Shown: one piece after another, positions 1-7,941 of the stretch
Layout: each line of letters starts with the position of its first letter
Position numbering within the stretch: the first letter of the stretch is position 1
Assembly: GCA_963681975.1 (NCBI GenBank)
Contig: OY820613.1
Span: 3,945,926-4,009,925 of the forward strand
Reading direction: 5' to 3'
Length of the DNA stretch: 64,000 bases
Source: JANELJ01 sp024511395
GTDB taxonomy: Bacteria > Pseudomonadota > Gammaproteobacteria > GRL18
Program-made: the position numbers and the translations under genes
Notes under the pieces: model-generated
The model's input: only the letters and a program-made list of their open reading frames with translations
The model's database searches: none
What the model was told of the DNA's origin: nothing

Positions 1-968
1 GGTTTTTTTATGGCGCCGCCGGTAATGGTGACAATACGGGATACTAATGGCTCACCACGATAAACAGCCTGATAGACAGTCGCTGCTGTGGTGATATTGT
101 GACAGATAATGCCGATATCCATAGGCAGTCCCTGGGTCGGGACTTCCTTTCCTGTCAGAACCTGTATTAACTGTTTTTCCCCACCGGCCGGATAACGGGT
201 CGGTACCTGAATGATTTCTATGGTCTGTTCGCAATGTTCATGGATGGCCCGCTCATAACCGGCAATGGCATCGGATAAGGCTTTAAATGCTTCAGGCTTA
301 TTGTCTTCAATACCGATCAGGCAGTATCTGGCCCCCACAATTTTTTTAATCAGCAAAATGCCAAGAATAATTTCTTCTGGACGATTATGCATCAGAGCAT
401 CATCGCAGGTAATATACGGCTCACATTCTGCGGCATTGATGATCAGGGTATCAGTGGCTTTTTTTCGGGCGGTTTCCAGTTTTGCAGCTGACGGGTAAAG
501 TGCACCGCCAAGGCCGACAATACCTGCCTCAGCCACCTTATCAGTAATTTGTTCTGCACTCAGTGCATGCAGATTTTTATGCTGCGGATCATCCAGGGAA
601 ATTAAAGGTGTACAGTTATCCCAGCGGTCATAGCCATCAGTCTCAATAATGACACATAAAGCTGGTAGGCCGGACGGGTGGGGTACCAGCCGTTCTTCAA
701 TAGCGGTTACGGTACCGGAAGTTGAAGCGTGTACGGGAGCGCTGACTGTTCCCTCGGCATGACCAATGAGCTGACCTTTTTTGACATTGTCTCCGACTTT
801 AACCACCGCTTCAGTCGGATGACCAATATGCTGACTCAGGGAAATTTCCAGCAGACGGGGTATTTCAGCGCTTTCAATAGGGCCTTCATTGGACAGTTGT
901 TTTCTGCCGTCCAGCTTCAGGCCGCCGGGGAAAGACCATAAGCGCTGTATGTGTGTGCTAATACTCAT
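1..968 (-). CDS. rnfC: Ion-translocating electron transport complex subunit C (RnfC/RsxC), 3' end outside window
   Basis: Membrane-associated Fe-S/flavoprotein subunit of the Rnf complex, which couples ferredoxin-NAD electron transfer to ion pumping or reduces SoxR. I translated the minus strand from ATG at 968; the frame stays open to the window edge, giving about 322 N-terminal residues of a protein usually 450-800 long. The N-terminus reads MSISTHIQRLWSFPGG, followed by a biotinyl-lipoyl-like segment (VVKVGDNVKKGQ) and the RnfC core with NAAECEPYITCDD, the NADH-dehydrogenase-51-kDa-like region. The C-terminal ferredoxin domain is not in the window. The start overlaps the rnfB stop by four bases (ATGA), which supports translational coupling. 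The call is secure; only its 3' end is unknown. Confidence 0.93.
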   Translation of the reverse strand, partial: MSISTHIQRLWSFPGGLKLDGRKQLSNEGPIESAEIPRLLEISLSQHIGHPTEAVVKVGDNVKKGQLIGHAEGTVSAPVHASTSGTVTAIEERLVPHPSGLPALCVIIETDGYDRWDNCTPLISLDDPQHKNLHALSAEQITDKVAEAGIVGLGGALYPSAAKLETARKKATDTLIINAAECEPYITCDDALMHNRPEEIILGILLIKKIVGARYCLIGIEDNKPEAFKALSDAIAGYERAIHEHCEQTIEIIQVPTRYPAGGEKQLIQVLTGKEVPTQGLPMDIGIICHNITTAATVYQAVYRGEPLVSRIVTITGGAIKK

Positions 969-1570
969 GGGTGAGCATTCTCCGCCAGTAACTGGTCAAT
1001 AGTAGTAAAAATATTTCCAGTAGGAGTATGGTTAACATCGTACTGGGGTTCAGGCCAGTGCCAGGTGGTAATAGTCTGTTTGATCGGCACCATTTCTATA
1101 CAGTCCACAGGGCAGGGTGGAACACAGAGTTCACAGCCGGTACATTCACTTTCAATTACCGTATGCATCTGTTTGGCGGCGCCAATAATGGCATCCACCG
1201 GACAGTCCTGAATACATAAGGTACAGCCGATACAGAGTTCTTCTATAATTACTGCAACAATAGGGCCTTCATGGGCTTCTTCCTCTTCTTCCAGAGGCAG
1301 AACTTCGACATCCAGCAGATCAGCCAGAGCCTGAACGGTATTTTCGCCGCCGGGAGGGCAGAGGTTAATCGGGGCATCACCAGCGGCAATGGCCTCGGCA
1401 TAAGGCCGACAGCCGGCATAGGAACACTGGCCGCATTGAGTCTGCGGCAGCAGAGCATCAATCTGATCCACTACCGGACTGGATTCTACCTTAAAGACAA
1501 CGGAGGCCAGACCCAGCAATAGACCAAACAGGGCTGCCAGAGCAATAATGGCCAGTATACCCCAGAGCAT
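965..1570 (-). CDS. rnfB: Electron transport complex subunit B (RnfB/RsxB)
   Basis: Iron-sulfur electron carrier of the Rnf complex at the cytoplasmic face of the membrane. Residues 1-27 form one membrane helix. The 4Fe-4S domain follows with C46, C49, C54 and C71. After an acidic linker come two bacterial ferredoxin clusters, C113/116/119/123 and C143/146/149/153, each ending in CPVD. The 201-residue length is normal for the family. It sits 1 bp after rnfA and overlaps rnfC by four bases, so the three form one operon. All twelve expected cysteines are present, so it should be functional. Confidence 0.96.
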   Translation of the reverse strand: MLWGILAIIALAALFGLLLGLASVVFKVESSPVVDQIDALLPQTQCGQCSYAGCRPYAEAIAAGDAPINLCPPGGENTVQALADLLDVEVLPLEEEEEAHEGPIVAVIIEELCIGCTLCIQDCPVDAIIGAAKQMHTVIESECTGCELCVPPCPVDCIEMVPIKQTITTWHWPEPQYDVNHTPTGNIFTTIDQLLAENAHP

Positions 1571-1571
1571 C

Positions 1572-2159
1572 CTAGTTCAGCACCTTATCCAGGCCGGTAA
1601 AACCTAAAAAAGCAATAGACATTAAGCCGGCCGTAATCAGACCAATGGGAGCGCCCTGAAAGATTTCCGGAACATCAGCAGAAGCCAGACGCTCACGAAT
1701 GAAAGCGAATAATACCATCACCATGGAAAAACCCAGCGCGGCACCAAAACCGAAAATAATCGATTCAAAAAAGTTATAGCCGGTCTGAACATTAAGCAGG
1801 GCCACCCCTAATACCGCACAGTTAGTAGTAATTAAAGGCAGAAACATCCCTAGCACCTGATACAGCATAGGACTGGTTTTATGCACCACCATTTCAGTAA
1901 AGTTAACCACCGCCGCAATGACAAGGATAAAAGTAATGGTCCGCAGGTACTCAATATCCAGAGGAATAAGAATATACTGGTTAACCAGATAACTGGAGGC
2001 GGATGACAAAGTCAGCACAAAAGTAGTAGCCAGCGCCATCCCCGCCGCCACTTTCAGCTTCCTGGAAGAGCCCATAAACGGACACAGGCCAAGAAACTTA
2101 ACCAGCACGAAGTTGTTAACAAAAATGGTTGAGATTAATAGTAAAAAATATTCGCTCAT
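1572..2159 (-). CDS. rnfA: Electron transport complex subunit A (RnfA/RsxA)
   Basis: Integral membrane subunit of the Rnf complex, homologous to NqrE. The 195 residues form about six hydrophobic helices. The family hallmark N-terminus FVNNFVLVKFLGLCPF and the ITTNCAVLGVALLN segment are intact; a conserved cysteine in each half is known to bind the membrane 2Fe-2S cluster in Rnf/Nqr. Length is normal. It is the first gene of the rnfABC run, on the same strand as metG 73 bp upstream, with a long perfect hairpin between them that may separate or modulate the two transcripts. Confidence 0.96.
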   Translation of the reverse strand: MSEYFLLLISTIFVNNFVLVKFLGLCPFMGSSRKLKVAAGMALATTFVLTLSSASSYLVNQYILIPLDIEYLRTITFILVIAAVVNFTEMVVHKTSPMLYQVLGMFLPLITTNCAVLGVALLNVQTGYNFFESIIFGFGAALGFSMVMVLFAFIRERLASADVPEIFQGAPIGLITAGLMSIAFLGFTGLDKVLN

Positions 2160-2169
2160 GTGTGTGGGC

Positions 2170-2222
2170 GTTCAGCGTTCAGATTAAGAGCAGGAACAAA
2201 AAGCTCTTTCTGAACGCTGAAC
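2170..2222. repeat. Long two-part hairpin between metG and rnfA
   Basis: GTTCAGCGTTCAG (2170-2182) pairs perfectly with CTGAACGCTGAAC (2210-2222). Inside it AAGAGC (2186-2191) pairs with GCTCTT (2203-2208). The 19 paired positions over 53 bp fill almost all of the metG-rnfA gap. No long T-run follows on the minus strand, so it is not a textbook intrinsic terminator. It could be an attenuator, a REP-like element or an mRNA-stabilising stem. Confidence 0.75.
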
Positions 2223-2232
2223 ACTGTCTCTC

Positions 2233-4335
2233 CTATTTCACTCTCATACCAGGCTGCGCACCATTCTCCTGATCACCGTCAGGATTCAGAATCCACAGAT
2301 CTTTCCCGCCCGGGCCGGCGGCCAGGACCATGCCTTCGGAGACGCCGAAGCGCATTTTTCTGGGGGTCAGGTTGGCGACCATTACCGTTAGTTTGCCTTC
2401 CAGCTCTTCTGGTTTGTAGGCGGATTTTATGCCGGCAAAGACATTGCGGGTTTCACCGCCTAGGTCCAGCGTGAGCTGGAGTAGTTTATCGGCTTTTTCT
2501 ACGTGCTCTGCCTTAACAATACGGGTTATGCGTAAATCTATTTTGGCAAAATCATCGAAGTTAATGGTTTCGCTAATGGGATCGGCACTTAAAGGTGAAT
2601 CGTTATCAGCTTTAGTGGCTGTGCTGTCCTGTTTAACTTCGCTCTGAGTTGCCTTAAGTTCTTCTTTGGAGGCGTCGATAACTGCCTGCACACGTTCATC
2701 TTCAACCCGCATCATCAGGGGCTTGAATTTTTTAATTTCATGGCTGGTTAAGGGTGTCTGAGCATCGTCCCAGTTCATGCTGTCCAGGTTTAAAAAGTCG
2801 GCGACTTTATCAGCCATAACGGGCAGTACCGGTGCCAGATAGATGATTAACTGCCGGAACAGGTTTAAACCCATACTGCAGACATCATGTACTTCCTGTT
2901 CTCTGCCTTCTTCCTTAATGACCTGCCAGGGTTTTTTCTCATCAATATACTGGTTGGCATGATCCGCCAAGGCCATAATTTCCCGCACGGCCTTGCTGAA
3001 TTCCCGGTCTTCATAATGCTGTGCAATGGTATCAGCGGCATCGGCAAACTGCTCAAATAGCTGTGGCTCACTGACGCTTTCTGACAGGGTTGAGTTAAAT
3101 TTCTTTTTAATAAAGCCGGCACAGCGACTGGCAATATTAACGACCTTGCCCACCAGATCAGAATTAACCCGTAGCCGAAAATCCTCCAGATTTAAATCCA
3201 GATCGGTCACTCCACTGCCCAGTTTGGCGGCAAAGTAGTAACGCAGGTATTCCGGATTTAATTGCTCCAGATAGGTTCGGGCCTTAATAAACGTGCCCCG
3301 GGATTTGGACATTTTCTGTCCGTCCACGGTCAGAAATCCATGGGCAAAAATAGCCGTCGGGGTTCTGAAACCGGTGCCGTGCAGCATAGCCGGCCAGAAC
3401 AGACCATGGAAATAAATAATATCCTTGCCGATAAAATGGTACAACTCACTCTGGCTGTCTGATTCCCAGAAACTGTCAAAATCAATACCTTCGCGGTCGC
3501 ACAGGTTCTTGAAACTGGCAATATAACCAATGGGAGCATCCAGCCAGACATAAAAATATTTGTTGGTAGTGCCGGGAATTTCAAAACCAAAATAAGGCTT
3601 GTCGCGGGAAATATCCCATTCCTGTAGACCAGCCTCAAACCATTCCTGTAATTTATTGCTAACTTCATCCTGTAAATGACCGGATGCCGTCCAGTCCTTT
3701 AACATGGGTTCGAAGTCCGGTAATTTAAAGAAAAAATGTTCTGAATCTTTTTCAACCGGTTTAACCCCGGAGACCGCAGACACGGCATTTTTTAATTCAG
3801 TGGGGCTGTAGGTGGCACCGCAGACTTCACAATTATCGCCGTATTGATCAGCGGCACCGCATTTGGGGCACTCACCCTTGATAAAGCGATCCGGTAGAAA
3901 CATTTCTTTTTCAGGATCATAAGCCTGGGATATGGTGCGCTTGCTGATATGGCCGGCATCGTTCAGGCTGTTATATATGGTTTCAGCAAAAAAGCGGTTT
4001 TCCGGGCTGTGAGTACTGTAATAATTGTCAAAGGCAATGGCAAAGTCCTTAAAGTCCGCCTGGTGTTCCTTGCTGGTTTCTGCAATCAGCTGTTTCGGGG
4101 TAATGCCTTCGGACTGGGCTCGCAGCATAATGGGGGTTCCGTGAGCATCATCGGCACAGACATAGTAACATTCATGACCTTGTATTTTCTGAAAGCGTAC
4201 CCATATATCGGTCTGGATATATTCAACAAGATGTCCCAGATGGATAGAGCCATTGGCATAGGGTAATGCACTGGTCACCAGGATTTTTCTTTTGCTGTTA
4301 TTTTGCGCAGTAGTCAAATTCGCTTGTGTTGCCAT
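2233..4335 (-). CDS. metG: Methionyl-tRNA synthetase
   Basis: Charges tRNA-Met with methionine. The 700-residue protein has the class I catalytic core with the HIGH-type motif HLGH at 32-35 and the KMSKS loop (QKMSKSRGTF). A zinc knuckle with two CxxC pairs (CPKCGAADQ and CEVCGA) lies in between. The C-terminal tail (from about residue 595, FDDFAKIDLRITRIVKAEH) is the EMAP-II/Arc1p-like tRNA-binding and dimerisation domain. The length matches long proteobacterial MetG. A low-complexity linker rich in K, E, S and D joins the anticodon and tRNA-binding domains. It is divergent from mrp across about 500 bp. Confidence 0.97.
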   Translation of the reverse strand: MATQANLTTAQNNSKRKILVTSALPYANGSIHLGHLVEYIQTDIWVRFQKIQGHECYYVCADDAHGTPIMLRAQSEGITPKQLIAETSKEHQADFKDFAIAFDNYYSTHSPENRFFAETIYNSLNDAGHISKRTISQAYDPEKEMFLPDRFIKGECPKCGAADQYGDNCEVCGATYSPTELKNAVSAVSGVKPVEKDSEHFFFKLPDFEPMLKDWTASGHLQDEVSNKLQEWFEAGLQEWDISRDKPYFGFEIPGTTNKYFYVWLDAPIGYIASFKNLCDREGIDFDSFWESDSQSELYHFIGKDIIYFHGLFWPAMLHGTGFRTPTAIFAHGFLTVDGQKMSKSRGTFIKARTYLEQLNPEYLRYYFAAKLGSGVTDLDLNLEDFRLRVNSDLVGKVVNIASRCAGFIKKKFNSTLSESVSEPQLFEQFADAADTIAQHYEDREFSKAVREIMALADHANQYIDEKKPWQVIKEEGREQEVHDVCSMGLNLFRQLIIYLAPVLPVMADKVADFLNLDSMNWDDAQTPLTSHEIKKFKPLMMRVEDERVQAVIDASKEELKATQSEVKQDSTATKADNDSPLSADPISETINFDDFAKIDLRITRIVKAEHVEKADKLLQLTLDLGGETRNVFAGIKSAYKPEELEGKLTVMVANLTPRKMRFGVSEGMVLAAGPGGKDLWILNPDGDQENGAQPGMRVK

Positions 4336-4639
4336 GAACGGAAAACTCTTTTGTTAATACCTTTAATACGCATATTTTAATTATGGGTATTAATGACGGT
4401 ATAATCGGTAAATTAATAGTCTGTTAGTTGTTTAATATTAAGTTGAGCGTGGAAAAATAAAACACGCTATCTTACCAATTTTAACGGTTCTTTCACAAGC
4501 ATGGCTGGACTGAAAACCGCTTTTGCCGGACATCCAGACTTAATCTCAGGTCTCTCTCCTGAGTATATTCTTGAGTATATTAAAGAAATCTGGATAATAC
4601 CCTACTTATTTACTAAGGATTTAGTAGAATTCGGATTTG

Positions 4640-4829
4640 AATTCAACCTAAATAAATCAGTTGAACCGTAGCGAGAATGATCAGAGTGCTGGAGATACAA
4701 GGATTTACAGGTTATTTTGGCTTTACTCGTAGTCACCCTACGGGTGAAGTCAAAATGTTCTGGAAAGCCTTGTAGATTCAGTGCTATGGACATTCGCAGT
4801 AGGTTCAACTGATTTATTTAGGTTCAAAC
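4640..4829. repeat. MITE-like palindromic element upstream of mrp
   Basis: A 190-bp imperfect palindrome. The outer arms share AACCTAAATAAATCAGTTG in opposite orientation (4645-4665 and 4802-4824). The arms continue to pair imperfectly inward, e.g. GAGATACAAGG on the left against the reverse of CCTTGTAGATTC on the right. The left terminus AATTCAACCTAAATAA matches the terminal repeat of the IS5-like element at 7942 (AGTTCAACCTGAATAA) at 14 of 16 positions, suggesting a non-autonomous relative. Its right end lies a few bases before the mrp ribosome-binding site. No real gene is seen inside it. Confidence 0.7.
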
Positions 4830-4852
4830 TTTAACAGGTGGAGTTTTTTACC

Positions 4853-5938
4853 ATGGCAACTGCAGAGCAAGTTGAAGAAAAATTAAAAGAATTTATTGAC
4901 CCTTACTTTGAAACCGATCTGGTTTCTGCCAAGTGTATTAAAAATGTTCAGGTGGACGGTTCAAAAGCAATCGTTGATATTGAACTGGGTTTTCCGCATC
5001 AGGGTTATGAGCAGGAATTAAGCGAAAAACTGATCACTCTGTTAACAGAAATTGACGGTATTGATGAAGTTGAAGTCAATATCAGCAGTAAAATTGTTAT
5101 TCATGCTGTGCAAAAAGGCGTACAGCCTATTCAGGGTGTTAAAAACATTGTTGCTGTAGCGTCCGGTAAGGGTGGTGTGGGTAAATCCACAACTACGGTA
5201 AACCTGGCACTGGCACTGGCTAAAGAAGGTGCCAGCGTTGCCGTACTCGATGCGGATATTTACGGCCCTAGTATGCCGCGTATGTTAGGTATTAGCGGCA
5301 AGCCTGAATCTGAAGACGGTCAGTCTCTGGAACCCCTGGTTAATTACGGTATCCAGACCATGTCCATTGGTTTTCTGATTGATGATGATACTCCGATGAT
5401 CTGGCGTGGTCCTATGGTCACCCAGGCACTGGAACAGTTATTTAAAGATACCCGCTGGAAAGATGTTGACTATCTGGTTGTGGATCTGCCGCCTGGCACC
5501 GGTGATGTCCAGTTGACCCTGGCCCAGAAGATCCCTGTCAGTGGTGCGGTAATCGTAACTACACCTCAGGATATTGCCTTACTGGATGCCCGTAAAGGTC
5601 TGAAAATGTTTGAAAAGGTGAATGTCCCGGTACTGGGTGTGGTAGAAAATATGTCTACTCATATTTGCAGTAACTGCGGTCATGAAGAACGTATCTTTGG
5701 TGAAGGCGGCGGTCAGCGTATGTCTGAAGAAGAAAATGTTGACTTATTAGGTGCCCTGCCTCTGGATATGAGCATTCGTCAGCTGGCGGATGACGGTAAA
5801 CCCACCGTGGTTTCTGAGCCAGATAGCCGTATTACTGAGCTGTATGTTGATATTGCCCGTAAGGTTGCGGCCAAGCTGGCACTTAAAGCCCGTGATTACA
5901 CTAACCGTTTCCCTAAAATTGTTATTAAAAATGATTAG
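4853..5938 (+). CDS. apbC: Mrp/ApbC-type Fe-S cluster carrier ATPase
   Basis: P-loop NTPase of the Mrp/NBP35 family that carries 4Fe-4S clusters to apo-proteins. ATG at 4853 is preferred over the in-frame GTG at 4838 because AGGTGGA at 4836-4842 is well spaced as Shine-Dalgarno; this gives 361 residues. The N-terminal MIP18/DUF59 domain spans about 1-85. The deviant Walker A GKGGVGKST is at 105-113, and the cluster-binding CSNCG follows in the C-terminal half. The gene stands alone: divergent from metG, followed by two terminator-like hairpins. The MITE-like element directly upstream may have changed its promoter or leader. Confidence 0.94.
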   Translation: MATAEQVEEKLKEFIDPYFETDLVSAKCIKNVQVDGSKAIVDIELGFPHQGYEQELSEKLITLLTEIDGIDEVEVNISSKIVIHAVQKGVQPIQGVKNIVAVASGKGGVGKSTTTVNLALALAKEGASVAVLDADIYGPSMPRMLGISGKPESEDGQSLEPLVNYGIQTMSIGFLIDDDTPMIWRGPMVTQALEQLFKDTRWKDVDYLVVDLPPGTGDVQLTLAQKIPVSGAVIVTTPQDIALLDARKGLKMFEKVNVPVLGVVENMSTHICSNCGHEERIFGEGGGQRMSEEENVDLLGALPLDMSIRQLADDGKPTVVSEPDSRITELYVDIARKVAAKLALKARDYTNRFPKIVIKND

Positions 5939-5998
5939 TGTTTAAGAAGATTTTAAAAAGCTTTAAGAATAAACACACTTAAAGTCAGATAATGTCTT

Positions 5999-6037
5999 AA
6001 AAGCCGCTGTACATAATTTTGTGCAGCGGCTTTTTTT
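5999..6037 (+). terminator. Intrinsic terminator after mrp
   Basis: The stem GCCGCTGTAC/GTGCAGCGGC (one G-T wobble) with an 8-base loop is flanked by A-rich and T-rich tracts ending in seven T. It lies about 60 bp after the mrp stop. Confidence 0.88.
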
Positions 6038-6084
6038 GTTTCTCACTTGTTTTTAGTGTTTATCAAATAGATAATAGCAGGCAA

Positions 6085-6112
6085 TAAAAAAGCGGCATGG
6101 TTCGCTTTTTTT
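6085..6112. terminator. Second A/T-flanked hairpin before dcd
   Basis: AAAAAAGCG and CGCTTTTTT flank an 8-base spacer. The short stem is A-rich on one side and T-rich on the other, so it could terminate in both directions. It insulates dcd from mrp. Confidence 0.6.
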
Positions 6113-6180
6113 ATGGTATCTGATAAATAATAAAATAATTTAAGCAGCTAATTTAAAAATAATGTGAGAACCAGATTCTT

Positions 6181-6747
6181 ATGAGTATTAAATCCGATCA
6201 CTGGATCCGTTCCATGGCTGAAAATGAAGGCATGATAGAGCCTTTTGAAGGCAAGCAGGTTAAAGAACTAAATGGTCAGAGGGTTGTATCCTATGGTACT
6301 TCCAGCTATGGCTATGATGTACGCTGTTCCAGGGAGTTTAAAATATTTACCAATATTAATTCCGCTATTGTTGATCCTAAGGATTTTGACGATAACAGCT
6401 TTGTGGATGTTGAGTCCGATATCTGTATTATCCCGCCCAATTCTTTTGCCTTGGCACGTACTGTGGAATATTTTCGTATTCCAAGAAAAGTTCTGACAGT
6501 CTGTCTGGGTAAATCCACCTATGCCCGCTGCGGTATTATTGTTAATGTAACCCCCCTGGAACCGGAATGGGAAGGGCATGTGACACTGGAATTTTCTAAT
6601 ACTACGCCTTTACCGGCAAAAATATATGCTAATGAAGGCGTTGCACAAATGCTGTTTTTTGAATCGGATGAGGAATGTGATATTTCCTATAAAGATAAAA
6701 ACGGTAAATACCAAGGGCAAACAGGGGTGGTTACGCCGAGAACCTGA
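6181..6747 (+). CDS. dcd: dCTP deaminase
   Basis: Deaminates dCTP to dUTP, the main route to dTMP in enteric-type bacteria. The 188-residue length is typical. The N-terminus SIKSDHWIR and the nucleotide-binding STYARCGIIVN (112-122) are conserved. The catalytic loop around VTLE (E137) and the C-terminal YQGQTGVVTPRT are also present. The gene is followed after 2 bp by an unknown ORF, so they are probably co-transcribed. No anomalies were seen. Confidence 0.97.
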   Translation: MSIKSDHWIRSMAENEGMIEPFEGKQVKELNGQRVVSYGTSSYGYDVRCSREFKIFTNINSAIVDPKDFDDNSFVDVESDICIIPPNSFALARTVEYFRIPRKVLTVCLGKSTYARCGIIVNVTPLEPEWEGHVTLEFSNTTPLPAKIYANEGVAQMLFFESDEECDISYKDKNGKYQGQTGVVTPRT

Positions 6748-6749
6748 TT

Positions 6750-7163
6750 ATGACTAATAGTATTACTGCCACAATAAAATTCTCTTTTAAGGGAGAAACA
6801 TTTTCACCGTCTGCCAGAATTGACTTGGACGAGCTTTTTGCTTCTAAACCGATTCTGGAACCGGGTGTGATCCCCCAGTATGTCTATAATATGATAGCCA
6901 AAAATGGTGAAATTGACGGCTATTCCTATGCTTATGAAGTGATGCTGGCCAGTGAAGTTGTCTTTAGTGAACCAACAGGCCTGGCGGGTGAATGCCTGCA
7001 GGGAAATAAATTTGATTTTGAATGTTTTCAGCAACGCTGGTTATACCAGCAAAAACTGGAAACAGTACAGGATATTGCCTTACGTCATTTGAAAGTTGAG
7101 GATATTGAACAACAGCTAGAATTACGTGATGCCTTGCTGGAAGCCTTGGAAAAGTCCATTTAA
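6750..7163 (+). CDS. Conserved-looking hypothetical protein downstream of dcd
   Basis: 137 residues, starting 2 bp after the dcd stop, which suggests translational coupling. The sequence is soluble and mixed alpha/beta, without signal peptide, membrane helix or cysteine cluster. It begins with a beta-like segment (ITATIKFSFKGE) and ends in an acidic helical tail (VEDIEQQLELRDALLEALE). I do not recognise a named domain. Composition matches its neighbours, so it is probably a native gene. Nothing supports a role in nucleotide metabolism beyond its position. Confidence 0.75.
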   Translation: MTNSITATIKFSFKGETFSPSARIDLDELFASKPILEPGVIPQYVYNMIAKNGEIDGYSYAYEVMLASEVVFSEPTGLAGECLQGNKFDFECFQQRWLYQQKLETVQDIALRHLKVEDIEQQLELRDALLEALEKSI

Positions 7164-7350
7164 GATAATTTTTTGGTCATTTGCTTTATATCAATGTTTT
7201 TTTAATTCGATTTCTATTAATATTAGCCTATTTTACACAATCAAGCCCTTACTAACTTAAACAAAGACAGACTGAAAACAGTATGTTTGCAGTGTGGTCT
7301 AAAAAATAAAAAGGGCATTTTAAGTTTTTTCTTTTCCTGAGGGTTATAAA

Positions 7351-7666
7351 ATGAAAAGCTTACTACAATCGTCAATGATTGCTTGTCGGCAGTCTTATCT
7401 CCAATGCTCATGCCTGGACGGATGATATCGACTTTATCGATGATGTCAATAAGGCCTGTAAATTTGAACCGAATGCCCAGTGTACTTCGGCAGTAAGAGT
7501 GGGTGCTAATCTTGCTGGCATTGATATGAATGGCGCCTCCATGACTACTATGCGTCTGGACAAGGCCAATCTGCAGCGCGCTATACTGATCCAGGCTAAA
7601 CTGGGTAATGTCACCTGGGTGGATGGTCGGATCTGTGCTGAACAGTCTGTTGGAGAGTGCCTGTAA
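7351..7666 (+). pseudogene. Small secreted pentapeptide-repeat protein with a frameshift in its signal peptide
   Basis: An ATG at 7351 with a good Shine-Dalgarno (GAGGG about 10 bp upstream) opens MKSLLQSSM, the start of a signal peptide. That frame closes after about 25 codons. One base out of phase, from about 7379, runs LLVGSLISNAHA, the hydrophobic core and AxA cleavage site, and then 80 residues of mature protein. Pentapeptide-like repeats (ANLAGIDMNGASM, DKANLQRAILIQAKL) lie between two cysteine pairs. The pieces join if one A near 7378 is extra. Either the gene carries a single-base insertion or it starts at TTG 7379 with a short leader. Confidence 0.65.
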
Positions 7667-7941
7667 TTTTTTAAAAAACCTTACGAGCATGGTCATTCTG
7701 TCCATGTTCAATCTTTATTTCTTTTCTAAAAAACTGATGTTTATCGGTTTCCTGCCGTTATAGATCCTGAACTCCTGTTTTTATTTTTGATTAATTTAGG
7801 TTTAATTTGAATAATCTGTATCTGTTGCCTATTCTCAAACAGATGGTTTTCTATTTTTATTTAATCTTAAGAAGATACTACAATGAAGCCAAACATACAG
7901 CCTCTGGATATAGAGCGAACACTGCCTGAAAATTCTTATAT

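Noticed and set aside
4560..4600. Direct repeat of a GAGTATATT-type motif upstream of the MITE
   Set aside because: Two copies only, AT-rich and short; chance is likely.
7241..7711. Long minus-strand frame of 156 codons
   Set aside because: It is antisense to the pentapeptide-repeat gene, has no ribosome-binding site, and its composition is that of an antisense shadow.
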